64,000 nt of DNA from Cryptomeria japonica (GCF_030272615.1 NC_081413.1:163217080-163281079), one strand, 5' to 3'; numbered from the stretch's first letter, positions 33,113 through 45,000 are shown. The notes: generated from the letters alone by a model not told the origin. Program-made: numbers and translations.

Positions 33113-34198
33113 TTATTTAGGATTTCTTTGAAATCTTGAAACAATACATACTGCATTCATTATATCAGGTCTTGTTTGTGTCAAATACAGTAAACCTCCA
33201 ATCATATATTTGTATCTTGTTAGATTAATAGGAGTTGAATCATCCTTCAATGTCAATTTATCAGTTGTAGTCATAGGAGTACTTACCGGTTTGGACGTTT
33301 TCATACCAAATTTCTTCAAAAGTTCATTCAAGTACTTTGTTTGACATATGAATATACCTTTACCTGTTTGTGAAATCTGCAAACCTAGAAAATTTTTTAT
33401 CTCTCCAATCATAGACATTTCAAATTCTTCTTGCATCTGGTTAGCAAAGTCCTTACATAATCCATCTTCACCTCCAAAAATGATATCATCCACAAATACT
33501 TCAATGACCAAAATATCATCATTGGTAACTTTGTAATACAAATTGTTGTCAGCATTACCTTTTGTGTAACCAAGCTTCAAAAGATATTTATCCAATCTAG
33601 CAGACCAAGCTCTGGGAGCTTTCTTCAAACCATATAAAGCTTTCCTTAACCTGCAAACCATATCCTTATTATCTGTCAAAGAAAATCCATTAGGCTGATC
33701 AATGTAAACTTCCTCCTCAAGATCTCCATTCAAAAATGCACATTTTACATCCATTTGATAAACTTTATAGTTCTTATGAGCTGCAAATGCAAGAAATAGT
33801 CTAACTGCCTCAATCCTAGCTACCAGTGCAAATGTTTCATTATAATCTATTCCTTCTTTCTGTGAATAACCTATACAAACTAATCTTGCTTTGTTCCTAA
33901 TTACTTCTCCATCTTCATTAAGTTTATTTCTATATACCCATTTAGTTCCAATTACATTTTTGTCTTTAGGCTGGGGAACCAATTTCTAAGTATTATTCTT
34001 TTCAATTTGCTCTAATTCATCTTCCATTGCTTTTATCCAATATTCATCCTAATATGCTTCAATAATAGATGTTGGTTCAACTTAACAAATTAAACATACC
34101 TCTTCATTTGCTAGTCTTCCTCTAGTCATAACACCTTGATTTTTGTTTCCAATTATCTGATTCTTTGAATGATTTAATCTTACATACCTGGGTTTGTT
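33113..34198 (-). pseudogene. Copia-D reverse transcriptase
   Basis: The open segment of 289 codons contains [81 protein letters not shown], the intact active site [31 protein letters not shown] and [25 protein letters not shown] has become ETFALVAR. Upstream, the linker to integrase (34000-34198) has stops. This is the longest intact RT core in the window. Confidence 0.9.
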
Positions 34199-35308
34199 CT
34201 AATTTCCACTTACATGTTGTTGTTCTTCAGTCACAGTTGAGTTTTTTGATGATGCCGATGTGACTAGTTCTTCATTCTGTATCGGTGCAATCTGTGTCGG
34301 TTCATTTATAATCATTTCAACTGTTGATTCTACAGATCTTGAATCTCCTCTAAAGTGTTCATCTATCTTCACATTAGTACTCTTAATGATTTTATATAAC
34401 CTTTTATTATAACATCTATATGCCTTGCTTTTAGATGAATAACCAAGAAATATTCCTTCATCACTTCTAGGATCAAATTTGCCAATATACTCATCTCTTC
34501 TAATATAACATTTGTTTCCAAATATTCTAAAATACTTAAGAGTAGGAATATGACCAAACCATAGTTCATAAGGGGTCTTACCAGTTTCACTTTTGATGTG
34601 AACTCTGTTGAAAGTATAAACCATTGTATTCACTGCTTCTCTCCAGTACACATGAGGTAGATTTGCTTCCATTAACATGGTTCTTGCTGCATCTAGAATA
34701 GTTCTATTCTTCCTTTCCACAACTCCATTCTACTGGGATGTCTGAGGTGCTGATAGTTATCTTTTGATTCCATTCACTTCACATAATGTATTAAGTTCTC
34801 TAGATGTAAATTCTCCTCCTTGATCCAATCTCAAACATTTGATTTTCTTTCCGGTTTCACTCTCTACCATTTCCTTGTATATCTTGAATCTTCCAAATGC
34901 TTTCGATTTCTCCTTGAGAAAAGTAACCGAACACATTCTAGAATAATCATCAATTATTAGCATAAAGTATCTATCACCTTGTAGACTTCTTGTTCCTGCT
35001 GGACCACACAAATCAGTATGAATTAAATTAAGAATATTATTGGATTTCTCAATAATGCTCTTAAATGTTGTTCTAACTTGCTTTCCCATTTGGCATTCCT
35101 TACATACTAAATTATGAGGTTTCACAATCTTAGGTAAATCCCTTACTACCTTAGTTGAACTGATCTCTACAATGCAATCAAAATTCACATGACAGGGTCT
35201 TTTATTCCATAACCAACTTTCATCAATGTGTGCAATCAAACATGTCTTATCACTGGTATTCAAGTGAAATATATTACCTTTAGTTTGTTTACTGGTTGCA
35301 ATCTCCAC
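34199..35308 (-). pseudogene. Copia-D integrase
   Basis: The zinc region reads WLWNKRPCHVNFD, in which the first zinc-binding His has become Asn, then CKECQMGKQ. Core blocks are LIHTDLCGPAG, IDDYSRMCSV, CLRLDQGGEF and GVVERKNRTILDAARTM. Two stops between the second Asp and the Glu (near 34760 and 34735) fall on positions that are Gln in Copia-B. The C-terminal segment YELWFGHIPTLKYFRIFG and GIFLGYSSKSKAYRCY is open. Confidence 0.87.
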
Positions 35309-35700
35309 TCCAGTTCTATGATTTTACATTTTCCATTCTTGAATTGTAACTGAAATCCTTTTGCCACTAACTGACCAACACTCAAAAGATTATGCTTTAA
35401 ACCTTCTACATAATAAACATTGTCACTATTATGCTTACCATCCAAAGATATAGTGCCTCTTCCTTTGATTAAACAAGCTTTATCATCTCCAAACCTTACT
35501 AGACCTCCATGAATTTCTTGAAAAGATAAGAATTTTCTTTTATCACCAGTCATATGATGTGAGCATCCACTATCTATAATTCATTCATCCTTTTCTTCAA
35601 TTTTTGTTGCTAGTGCCTGCTCTACCAGTTTGACAATAGGTGTCAGTTGATCTTCTTTTATTGAATCAAAAGCCCATCTGCTATCTATTGGATCTTCATC
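35309..35700 (-). pseudogene. Copia-D aspartic protease
   Basis: The active site IIDSGCSHHMTGDKRKF is intact but preceded by a TGA where relatives have Trp. It is followed by VRFGDDKACLIKGRGTISLDG and NLLSVGQLVAKGFQLQF. A frameshift at about 35320 separates it from integrase, close to where Copia-C also shifts frame. Confidence 0.85.
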
Positions 35701-36587
35701 TAAATCATTGGTAACACCTTCATCTGCATAGTAGCATGACTTATCTCTGTTTTTCTTAAATCTGTATCTTTGATATTCAGGGTTAGGCTTATATGATCTT
35801 TTTGCTTCCTCCCTTAGTCTTGCATGTCAATTAGGACATCTAGAAGCTATATGACCAACTTTAATGCAATTAAAACATTTGAAAGGTGCTTTACCTTCAT
35901 ACTTACTTCCTGTTGGACCTTTGGGCATCTTCCTTGCAAATAGTGTTTTAAGCTCTTCAAGTTCTTCATTTTCTCTCCTCATATCTTCAAGTTCTTTTGC
36001 ATAAAGTGCTTTCCAATCAATTTTGTCAGATGATGATGATGTTGATGTTGATGATGATGCTTTGAAAGCTAAATCAGTCTTTACAATAGCAATAGGACCA
36101 AATTCCTCAAGTTCAAATGCTGAAAGTTTTCCAACCAAAGTATCTCTAGAAACTGAAGTATTAGGCATTATTCTCAACTCATTAATAGTAGTCACTTTCA
36201 TTTTGTAAGCCAATGGAAAAGCTCTTAAACCTTTAGACATAATTTCATCTTCACTTAAGGATCCTCCACAACATTGTATTCCTAAAACAATTTCATTAAC
36301 TCTTTCCATAAATGCAAAAATTCTTTCATCTTCTTCCATTTTCAAATTTTCATACCTGACCTGGTAACATTCAAATTTTGCAATCTTGACAGTTGCATCT
36401 CCTTCATTCAATGTTTCCAGTTTGTCCCAAATAGCTTTAGCAATAGATTGGTCTAATAATCCCATGATTTGTTGATCTGATAATGAGCTCAAAAGTGCTT
36501 CTCTTGCTTTGTAATCATTGTCCATGTCATTAGCCAATGTTATTGGATGAGGTCGATTTGGAATGGGAGCAACATAGCCATTCGTTG
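35701..36587 (-). pseudogene. Copia-D gag, N-terminally truncated
   Basis: The open part (35827-36537) has LSSLSDQQIMGLLDQS, AIWDKLETLNEGDATVKIAK, MKVTTINELRIMPNTSVSRD, LVGKLSAFELEEFGP, a Ser/Thr tract encoded by TCATCATC-like repeats, and an intact zinc knuckle CFNCIKVGHIASRC. Upstream, the frame continues to about 36587 (YVAPIPNRPHPITLAND) and then hits LTR sequence. The normal gag start is gone. Confidence 0.87.
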
Positions 36588-36590
36588 TAA

Positions 36591-37275
36591 CAATTGGATG
36601 GTTAAATCCAATGATAATGTATTGCTCAAAATAGCATCTGCAATGTTGGATTCAGTACCGGTTTAAGCTATGAACATGAGTATCAAACACCTTCATAACC
36701 TTCCTTCAACCTTTGAATAATGTCTATGTGATTCACACAACGATCTACTTATTTTTTCTCTTCAATATTCGAACACACTCATACCATAACCATATCCTAA
36801 TCTTCAATAAGATTTTACAATCATATATACAAAACCTAAGACCAAATGTATAGGTCAGCTCACTAAAGATATTACAATTAAATCAATTACAAATAAGTCT
36901 TGATGCGATACAACATGTTAGCTCAATACATTTACCATATTTTCCAATCAATAAACCATCTCCATAACGTGTCGTGCTAATCTAGAATACTGGTCCATAA
37001 CCTAGACCTATCTGTCGGTAAAGGCAAATCTGTCAACCCGATTAGACCAATAAGAAAAATACCAAATCCAAACTTCCAATCCATGTCTTCATAATAAACA
37101 AATGATCTCCACATTATCATTTATTTCGGTGAACAATATAACTTGCTGGTGAACACATACGGGTGATTGTGCATAACCATACTGGTGAACATAATGCAAA
37201 CCTCCAAGAAGACAAGTGTTGACATCAATGACAAAACCAATGCAACACATGACGAAGTCATCCATAATACCAACA
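36591..37275 (-). repeat. Truncated 5' LTR of Copia-D
   Basis: It matches 31511-32203 of the 3' LTR and ends ATACCAACA before GATTA. About 400 bases at its primer-site end are missing. Confidence 0.88.
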
Positions 37276-37280
37276 GATTA
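37276..37280. repeat. Target-site duplication of Copia-D, right copy (GATTA)
   Basis: It matches 31105-31109. The Copia-C LTR resumes from here. Confidence 0.75.
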
Positions 37281-37759
37281 AAGTTGTAATCATATGCAGA
37301 GGTTTTGGTCTATCATAGGTGATCAAATTGGATTTGTGTAAAAGGTTTAAGACCTTTGGTATTGAGTTTAACCAGAACTATACTTAGGCTTAGCAGATGC
37401 TATTCTTGTAGTTCAATCTTGTTTCCATATTATAGTCCGAAGATTTCTTGTAGTTAGTGAGGCTCCTTTTGTGATGAGTAGTGTGCCTTCCTGCATGTCC
37501 AAGCCCCTTATATGTAATATTTATTCATCTGATCAGTGGATAGATAATGTGGGTCACCAATCCCACTGTGGTTTTTCCTCTTTGAGGTTTTTCACGTATA
37601 AATCTTTGTGTTATGGTGTTGATCTTTGTGGTTGCATTATTACTTGTTATTTGCTTTTATGCTTACTGGTTACTAAGTTGTTGTGCTAATAAGGTTTAAA
37701 TTAATCATACCAGAGAATATTGATTTACTCCCCCCCCTCAGTGTTCTTGGATTCCAACA
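37281..37759 (+). repeat. 3' LTR of Copia-C, right part
   Basis: It contains CCCACTGTGGTTTTTCCTC and TTTTTCACGTATAAATC (about 37560-37600), the C-rich TACTCCCCCCCCTC block (37727-37740), and ends TTCCAACA. That is the exact inverted complement of the LTR start TGTTGGAA at 30425. Confidence 0.87.
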
Positions 37760-40265
37760 ATTACTAGTTAGATCACATTCCCACATTTCTAATTAAATAA
37801 ATATTTTTTAATAAAAAGTGATATAATACTTGTAAATATATTAAAAAGGTGTAGAACATAAAGTTTTATAGAAGTAGATATGGAAATAATAAGAGCATAG
37901 AATATTGTAATGGACACAGGTGAAAAAAAAAAGATATGTAACTATAAAGAGCGTGATAAAATCAACTAAAAATTTAGTCTAGAAAGGCTAATTGGCACTA
38001 GTGGAGGAGTTGTACATTAACGTCATAGAGGATTTACTTATTTTTCTAAAATTCCTTCATATGGTGGAGACTCAAGAAGAAACTATGAAAATGAAGAAAC
38101 CAATGTATAGAAGCCCTTGAACTCAAGGAATCACACAAGCCACATCAATATTTTATCTAGCAATAAAAAATGCATGTACTCAAGAGACATCAAAATGGTG
38201 GCAGGAAATTAGTAATCTATGGAAATAAATAATATAGTAATATCACTTAGTGTGTTTAATAAATGAGTTTGCTACAAACAATCAACAAGAAATATCTTAG
38301 TTTGTAAGATGAGATGACCCAAGGATTAAAAAAACCCAATAAATTTGTTAATAAGAGGATTCATCTCCATCCTTACAACCCTATAAATGATTTGCTACAT
38401 GTGGATGAATATTAAAAGATAACCTAAATTATTTTAACCAAAAAAGACAATGAATATCATTATAAAAGAATATTTATTTCCAACAATAGTAAAAACATAT
38501 GGGTTCCAAGAAAGTATATTGCTAGAGAAAAGACCCATGTAGGAGGGGTAAGAATATGTTTGGGTGTCATTCATGTCATATTTCAAATATCCTTCAATCT
38601 TGGTTTTCAATTGCAAGAAGGAAGGTAAATATTTTTACTCATTATATAAAGATTTGTAAATAGTTTTTTCTGCCTTTCTATAATGATGGACACATTTGAA
38701 ATAATCAAAATGAAGTGTCAAAAAAAGCATACCCTTGCAATCTCACCTACGCTTTTGTATTCACTTTAGTGTCCATTTCTCTAGTATTTGTGTAGGCTCA
38801 TTTCAACCCTTGCATGATCATTTTCTCCTCACATGATGATTAGGGTCTCTCTTTACTAGCTACCTTCTTGTATCAATTTTTCATTAACCATGTGTTTCTC
38901 TCATCTCTTGGTGTTTTTTAGCATGATTCATATGGATGCTAGTGCCTAGTGTGGATGTCCACATGTAGCACCAGAGTTGCATGAGATTTTATCATTCAAA
39001 AGGTATTTGCAAGCATTTTCCATTTGTCATCTTGAGAGGTTAATGAAAATGGATCAAAATGATTTTTAAATGGATTGACTACTCTTTCTTTCCCTCTTCT
39101 CTCTTTTTAAACACATCTTCCATTTACATGCACTCTCTTTAGCAATCTCGTTGGAATTCTCTTGAAATATCTTTCTCAAGCCTGCACAACTTTCTACAAG
39201 ACTCACAATAATCTTTATACCTCTCTTGGATTCCTTGAGATTTTCTAGTAATATCCTTCTTGTGTCTTTGCGAATCTTGGGATTTATCACATCCCTTGTT
39301 TATAAATAATTAATAATAGTCTATTTATCTCTTGTCTATCTATCCATCTAGTTGTGGAGGCAAAAACACCAAAACAACAAATTTATTGATACAAGTATAG
39401 AGACAACCCTAAACATATTTCATCTTATGTGTATGCGGATATAATAGAGGCATTCAACCATGTGAATTTTTTCTCGTGGTTACTTATTTTATTTTTATCT
39501 TTTAATAATTTAAATATTATTATTTTCTCCATTACTTTATCTATTCCATTGTGTTTCCCACTTCTAAGTTTTGCAAGTTAGCTAGAGCATTAAGTTGGGT
39601 CTTCACATTTTCTATATTTTTAATTCACAGTGTATATGAGATGGCAGTGCTATGTGCAAACATCTATGTGTTGCATTGGCATCCTTGGCCGAGACACTTA
39701 GATTTGAACTTAAGACTAGCTATCACCCTTATTTTGTATTTCTATAGTTGCAAATTTATTTTTATCCATCAGTATTTATACAGTTTCAATAGTTTATTTC
39801 TATTTAAGCATTTTCATTTTCATTTAATCCACTTGAGTATATATACTAAAATTGGCCCTCAAAGGAACATAATTTTTTCCTTTGTACCCACATTTCTTAC
39901 ATTACGCAAAACTATTAAAAATATGTGGAGAAGATTAAATAGTATATTGAAGCTTCCAATTATTTAATTTTTTATTCTTAATAGTGTCAATTATCAACAT
40001 ACAAATCCCCTTTAATTCAATTTTATTTTATTTTTTTAATTTCTCTTTTTCAATTGAAATATTCATGATAAATGCTTGAGCTTCAATTTCAACATTAGTG
40101 CCTACACATAGGCTTTTTGTGTTTGTCATTAATAATTTAATTTTTTTTATTTGTCATTAATATTTTACTAGTGTTGTCTCTTCTTAAGTAACAAACTTCA
40201 AATATCCAAAGGTTTCCCTAAGAGATGACATTAATTTTACCTCCAATTTTATAATCTTTTAAAGG
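37760..40265. other. AT-rich stretch without recognisable genes
   Basis: No open frame longer than about 140 codons and no retroelement domain was recognised on either strand. The longest frames (39551-39967 +, 39066-39290 -) have compositions expected of AT-rich noncoding DNA. It is probably old degenerated repeat sequence or the site into which Copia-C inserted. Confidence 0.5.
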
Positions 40266-42110
40266 ATGAGGTCTTATACTACACCCTTAATCGTAGAGTA
40301 TGCATAGGGTTATGAGTAGTCAACTTGTGGCTACCGTAACCCTTAATTAAGTCATATTATCATTATTATATTTTTATTTATCTATTTAGGTAAATATAGG
40401 GATTATGTGTTGTTATCTAAGTTAACCTAGTTGATATCATATGCATAATAGTAGGGTATATATAGGAGGCGGTGAGTTTTATTTGATCACTAAATTGTGA
40501 AGTGTGCTTATTATTATGAGGATCCGGTTACTACTAAGAGGGGGGGTGAATCAGTAGTAAAACAATTCTGCAATACTTTAAAAAACTATATCGGTAACTA
40601 CTCAAACATATCCAGTTAGCAGATTTACCAAACCATTCACTCAAGTGTTCATCATTATGCAAACAATGTAAAGATATCAAATGCACAAATGAACAATGCA
40701 ACCACCACATGAACACAAAGATTTTTCACATGGAAACCCAAATGGGAAAAACCATGGTGGGAATTAGCACCACAAAATATTTGCACTCTTTCAGAATGCA
40801 CCCGATTAAAGGCCTAGCCCAGTTAGGAGCTTACAATATGTCTGGTTAAGAGCAGACCCTATTAGGAGTCACCCTGTTAAGGGATTTTGCCTTAGCCTTG
40901 TTAGGAGCTCTACCCTGTTAGGAGTAACCTTGTTACAGGATTTGAAACTCAAGCTAATGAGCCACCTGGTGAAGGGATGTACAAATAAGACCTGTTAGGA
41001 TCTACCCGGTTAAGGGATTTCAAACTGTTGTAACTGTTAGGGAACAACAAGGCAGATGATCTAATCACAACACTTCCTTGCTTGCTAGTACAGATCCTTT
41101 TCAGCTCAACTCTGTTACACACTTGCAGATACTTCAATCTTGTTTGGAAACACTTTCTTCTCAAATAACTGACACACAATCTCTTCTCCAACTATCCCTA
41201 AATACACTTTTCAGTTAGGTCAGTTACATAACCCTAACTACATTCAAAATCCAATGAATTTGCATTACAAATCATTACAACAAATTTTTAGATAATTTCC
41301 ACCGTTGAATGATCACCAGACATCACTGCACATTGATTTGATAAGCAATCAAACCCTTGTCACATTCTACTAATCACTTTGTTGTTTCCCAAGAAATTTT
41401 ATCCTTGTATGTGCTCAAACACCATCTTATCATTACAAACGGTTTTTGACACGTCATCACTAAGTTATGAACATGATAAGATCCACCGCCAAACGTTAAA
41501 TCATTACCAGTTAAAGATTTGTTACCGGTATTTATTCTTCTTCACAAAGTTCATGATAGTCAATCATAACTCATTCAATACTCTGAATTTGCTGATGCAG
41601 TTTCAATCATAGACTCATGCCAATGTCATAAACATATGTTTCAAACCATAACATCTAACTCTTGACCGATCATCTGTATCAGTCTCTTGATCATCACTTT
41701 GTTCTTGTTTACCATTTTACAACAACTTAGCAGTTTTGATGTCTAACATATTCCTCTATCAGTTAGGCTATATCGATATGCCTAGATGATTTAGATGACT
41801 AAGAAAACATGGTTGCCATGAATGAAAACAAAAATAAAGGCATCAAACAACTTACAACTATATCATCATCATCTAGCCAACAATCTCCATCAACTTTACT
41901 AGTCATCTTCATCTCATCAACAACTCCATATTGTAAAATCTCCTCATCATTATCTTCATCAATTATGCCAACAGTGTTCGCATTGTAGGTACTTGGAGGT
42001 TTTTCCCCCTTGAAGTGGTCTTTTATTTTTTTAGCTAGTATCAATTATTTACAAAATATTTCATATCATATTCTTGTCTTTTGCAAGTATGTTCATTACA
42101 GGTGGTATCA
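40266..42110 (+). other. Possible old LTR plus primer site, interrupted by a solo Copia LTR
   Basis: A TATATATA box in GGGTATATATAGGAGG (40454-40464) lies before the Copia LTR. After it, TTCATTACAGGTGGTATCAAAGC (about 42092-42114) looks like an LTR end followed by a degenerate tRNA-Met primer site (TGGTATCAAAGC). The two halves would make an LTR of about 600 bases once the solo LTR is removed. No downstream polyprotein is recognisable, so this is tentative. Confidence 0.25.
40517..41748 (-). repeat. Probable solo Copia LTR
   Basis: The arrangement is that of the Copia-B LTR: the C-rich block (40539-40555), CCACCATGGTTTTTCCCATTTGGGTTTCC (40729-40763), then tens of short TTAGGAG/GTTAAGGGATTT words, and a length of 1232 bases. 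On the minus strand it runs from TGTTAGACATCAA to GGATCCTCA. Flanks TATTA (40512-40516) and TATTC (41749-41753) form a 4-of-5 target duplication. No Copia internal sequence is attached. Confidence 0.68.
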
Positions 42111-42893
42111 AAGCATGATCTTGGCACCATGAAGATAAGGATTTTTTTTTCAATTTTGTTGGTCATTTTGGGAAGTGCGTATTTCTCAAATTATGGTGAT
42201 TTTTTTCGTAATTTTTGGAGGTTTTTTTAAGAACATATTGAGGCATATATAAAATTTTATATAAACTAGAGTAGAATGAAGCAATTTATTGGAGAATTAA
42301 GGTTCCCACCAAATTCATTTTGGGAAGTGCATATCTCTTAGATTTCGATATTTGTTTTCTTAATTTTTTCAGGGTTTTTCAAGGATACGTTGAGGTATAT
42401 ATAAAAATAGTTCAAAAAAAATTGGAGTAGAATTAAGTGAGTAGTTATAGAATTACCTTTTCCAACAAATTTTCTCTCAAAGCTACAAATCAACTAATTT
42501 ATTGGAGACTTTTCTTAGAGATATTGATCTAGGTCCTAATAAGTTATAGTGAAAAAATTAGATCATTTGGATTTTATTTTTGTGATTTATAGAAAAGATA
42601 TATTCTCATGATAATACTGCATACAAGAAGAGGCAAGAATAATGTTGTCACACCAAGAAAATCTCTAGATAATAAGTCAAAATATTAATCCTATAATGAA
42701 ATTAAAAAAAAAAAAGGTTAAGAAAGCAATTTCATCAAGTATGAAGGAGATGGAGGAGGATATGCATCACTTCACATGAGACACACATCACCTAATAGGA
42801 GATATATCAATCATGCAAAGAATCTTAAGTTCTTGTTGTAATGACTAAAAAATTGGGGAAAATGGCCTGAGAGAGATCCTACGAGAAACCACA
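41754..42893. other. Region without recognisable gene, with an internal duplication
   Basis: A minus-strand open stretch of 81 codons (41799-42044) is acidic (DEDNDEE, DDDD) but matches nothing I recognise. The remainder is AT-rich. The duplicated part is listed separately. Confidence 0.4.
42169..42470 (+). repeat. Degenerate tandem duplication of about 150 bp
   Basis: TTTTGGGAAGTGCGTATTTC (42169) and TTTTGGGAAGTGCATATCTC (about 42323) start two copies. Each continues with a T-rich segment, a TTGAGGYATATATAAA-like word, a GAGTAGAATKAAG word and an AGAATTA segment. The copies differ at many sites, so the event is old. Confidence 0.75.
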
Positions 42894-43859
42894 TGTTGGC
42901 ATTCAAGTTGTCATTGATGTCAATAATTGAGATGATGCAATGGTCAGGCATGCAGAGATGATTGATGTCAATAGGTGAGAAGGTGCAACTTGACAGAGAT
43001 TGTGCAAAGTAATAGCTCCACCCACTGGAAGGAGATGTAGAGACATCAAATTAGATAAAGATGCAAGATGATGAATGCCTCAAAGGTAGATCAGATTGGC
43101 TGAGATGGTGTTGCATTAGGATAGCAAAGTTGTGCAAGTTGAATCAATATGAATGGAGGTTGCATGGAGTTAATGGCCTCAAGTATGATCAAGAGGACAA
43201 TGGAGTCTGCTATTGGACCTACAAGTGGTTAGAGGACCAAGGCCATAAAGTTGTCATGTCATGGGGCAAACATGGTTGACCAAGAGCATAAGTGTTGTTG
43301 CAACATCATCTAACACACCGTGTTAGTCACATGAGGGGATAAAAAAGGAAAGCAGGAAGTGATTCATTGGGACATGAAAATGGACAAGGTAGACATAGGC
43401 AATTGAGTTGGAAATGCATTTGTGCTATCTTCTGACTCAGAAAAAGTATAGCTCTATAGTTGTGTATAACACACCATGTTAGTCGCATGCAGTTACAGGG
43501 AGTACTAGTTGTAGTTATTTATAACATGTCATTTTAGTTACACAAATATTACATGCAAAGCGCATAACACGTAGGTTATCTCAATCTACAAGACTGCAAA
43601 AGGTGATTGAGATTTCAATAACATGATGGTTGTGTGATTGCAGATATCAATAACACAATGTTTATAACACGTGGGTTGAAGTGTGCATAACATGCAAGTT
43701 ATCACTACCTATGAAGCTGCAAAAATGTGACGAAGAAGTCAATAAAACGATGGTTATGTGACCCTCACTATCCCACAACATGAATAGTTGAAGATAAATG
43801 ACCATGTGAGGTAACGCTGAAATGTGGTTGATGATGTCAATAACATGAGAGGTTAGTCA

Positions 43860-44760
43860 TCATACCACCCCGTTGCATAAAAGATGGAAGAAAAATGACA
43901 TTATAGGGTAATATAAAAGCAAAGCAAATAGAGATCCCTGCCATCCCACAGTATGTGTGAATGAAGAGAAAAGAATATATGGGGTAACTTAGTTATGAGG
44001 TCAAAGGTCGACCCTGCTACCCCGCACTGTATAATTCCAGAGTGATATGACAGTCCAGGCTAACAAGGAGAAGGGAGAGATGTCTCACACTACCTCGTGG
44101 TGTTGAAAAGGAAGAAATAACGGTCATGCGGAGTAAAAATACAAAAGAGGATAGAAACATCCTACCACCCTGCAAGGGTAAGAGGGTCAAGATGTAACCA
44201 GTGGGGGACAACAAATTCAAAGGGGAAAAATGTCCCCTACTATCCTGTAGTAGTAACGATAGAAAGGAAAAGTTTGTGCGGGGTAAGAATCAGGATGTCC
44301 ATGCTTGCATCCCACCATCCCACGACAACAAAGGGTGAAGGAAAAGGTCCGTGTGGGGCATCTAGAAGGAAGACATGATGAGGCATCCCTCTATCTCGCA
44401 CCATGCAAAATGGGTGTGTGATGACCCTATGAGGTAACACAAAGGCAAAGTTAATAAGGTCCCCGCTATCCCGCTCCAAGTAAGATGGAAGAGATGGTCC
44501 TGTGAGGTAATGCAGAAATGAAGGAAGGGGATGAATCCCGCTATCCCGCAGCATGCAAATGCAAAGTATGATGGCTCTGCGGGGTATGAAAGCAAGGTGT
44601 AAGAGGTGCATCCCGCCAATCCGCATGGATAAAATGGGCTTGTAAATGATGATGTGGGGTAAGATAAAAGGAATATGATTCACATCCTGTCATCCCGCAT
44701 TGATAGAATTTGAGGTTGATCAATTGAGATGATTTTGTCAACATGTTGGCAGCGCGATAG
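43860..44760 (+). repeat. 75-bp minisatellite inside the giant LTR
   Basis: A CCCYRCYATCCCGCA-like word recurs at 43863, 43936, 44012, 44084, 44160, 44234, 44310, 44386, 44461, 44536, 44611 and 44685, with spacing 72-76 bases. Between the words are a purine-rich GATGGAAGA-like part and a TGTGGGGTAA-like part. The units are diverged. Upstream (43300-43860), ATAACACG/ATAACATG words occur repeatedly at looser spacing. Confidence 0.85.
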
Positions 44761-44769
44761 ACATAGAGA

Positions 44770-45000
44770 TCCACATGGCAGGTTGACTGTAGTTGACTGT
44801 ATGACTTTGAAGGCAGATTTTGATGCCACATATGTTACTCGATAAACAAACTACTCAAGAAGATAGTTGACTGAAGTTGACTAAGTGATCTAGATGTCGA
44901 TTGAGAATATTTTGATGCCACGAGTGCATGCCAATAGGGAAGATGATCCATGTGGCAATTAATCAAGTTTGACCAAGTGTATTGGACGTCGAATGTGAAG
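44770..45000 (+). repeat. Second degenerate repeat set inside the giant LTR
   Basis: GTTGACTGTAGTTGACTG (44781), GTTGACTGAAGTTGACTA (44866) and CAAGTTTGACCAAGTG (44963) start three diverged units of 85-100 bases. Each also contains a TTTTGATGCCAC or CCATGTGGCA word. Confidence 0.6.

Larger units (their letters stand above)
31110..37275 (-). mobile_element. Copia-D: Ty1/copia element with a deleted 5' end
   Basis: On the minus strand there are gag, protease, integrase, RT, RNase H, polypurine tracts and a full 3' LTR. The 5' LTR is partial and joins directly to gag coding sequence at about 36588-36590, so the inner third of that LTR, the primer site, the leader and the gag start have been deleted. 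It is closely related to Copia-C (same gag block, similar LTR start) but inserted in the opposite direction inside its LTR. Confidence 0.9.
26451..37759 (+). mobile_element. Copia-C: Sirevirus-like Ty1/copia element, host of the whole nest
   Basis: The visible part starts mid-gag right after the G1 LTR and runs through protease, integrase, RT, RNase H, polypurine tracts and a 3' LTR. The LTR is split by Copia-D. The missing gag start, primer site and 5' LTR should lie left of position 1, beyond the G1 5' LTR. TAGGG at 26451-26455 is both Copia-C sequence (Copia-D reads TCTAGAGATACT at this place) and the probable right copy of the G1 target site. Confidence 0.88.

Noticed and set aside
39551-39967. 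138-codon plus-strand frame as a host gene
   Set aside because: The composition is that of AT-rich noncoding DNA (Phe/Leu/Ile/His-rich), with no domain and no nearby splice or promoter signals.
40949-41191. Minus-strand frame of 80 codons
   Set aside because: It lies inside the solo Copia LTR; the short TTAGGAG-like words explain the open frame.
41799-42044. Acidic minus-strand 81-codon frame as a host exon
   Set aside because: No splice sites or partner exons are recognisable and the acidic runs come from ATCATC repeats; kept only as a remark.
44240-44831. Minus-strand open frames in the giant LTR with Pro/His/Leu-rich peptides
   Set aside because: They lie in the 75-bp minisatellite; a period divisible by three keeps frames open by chance.
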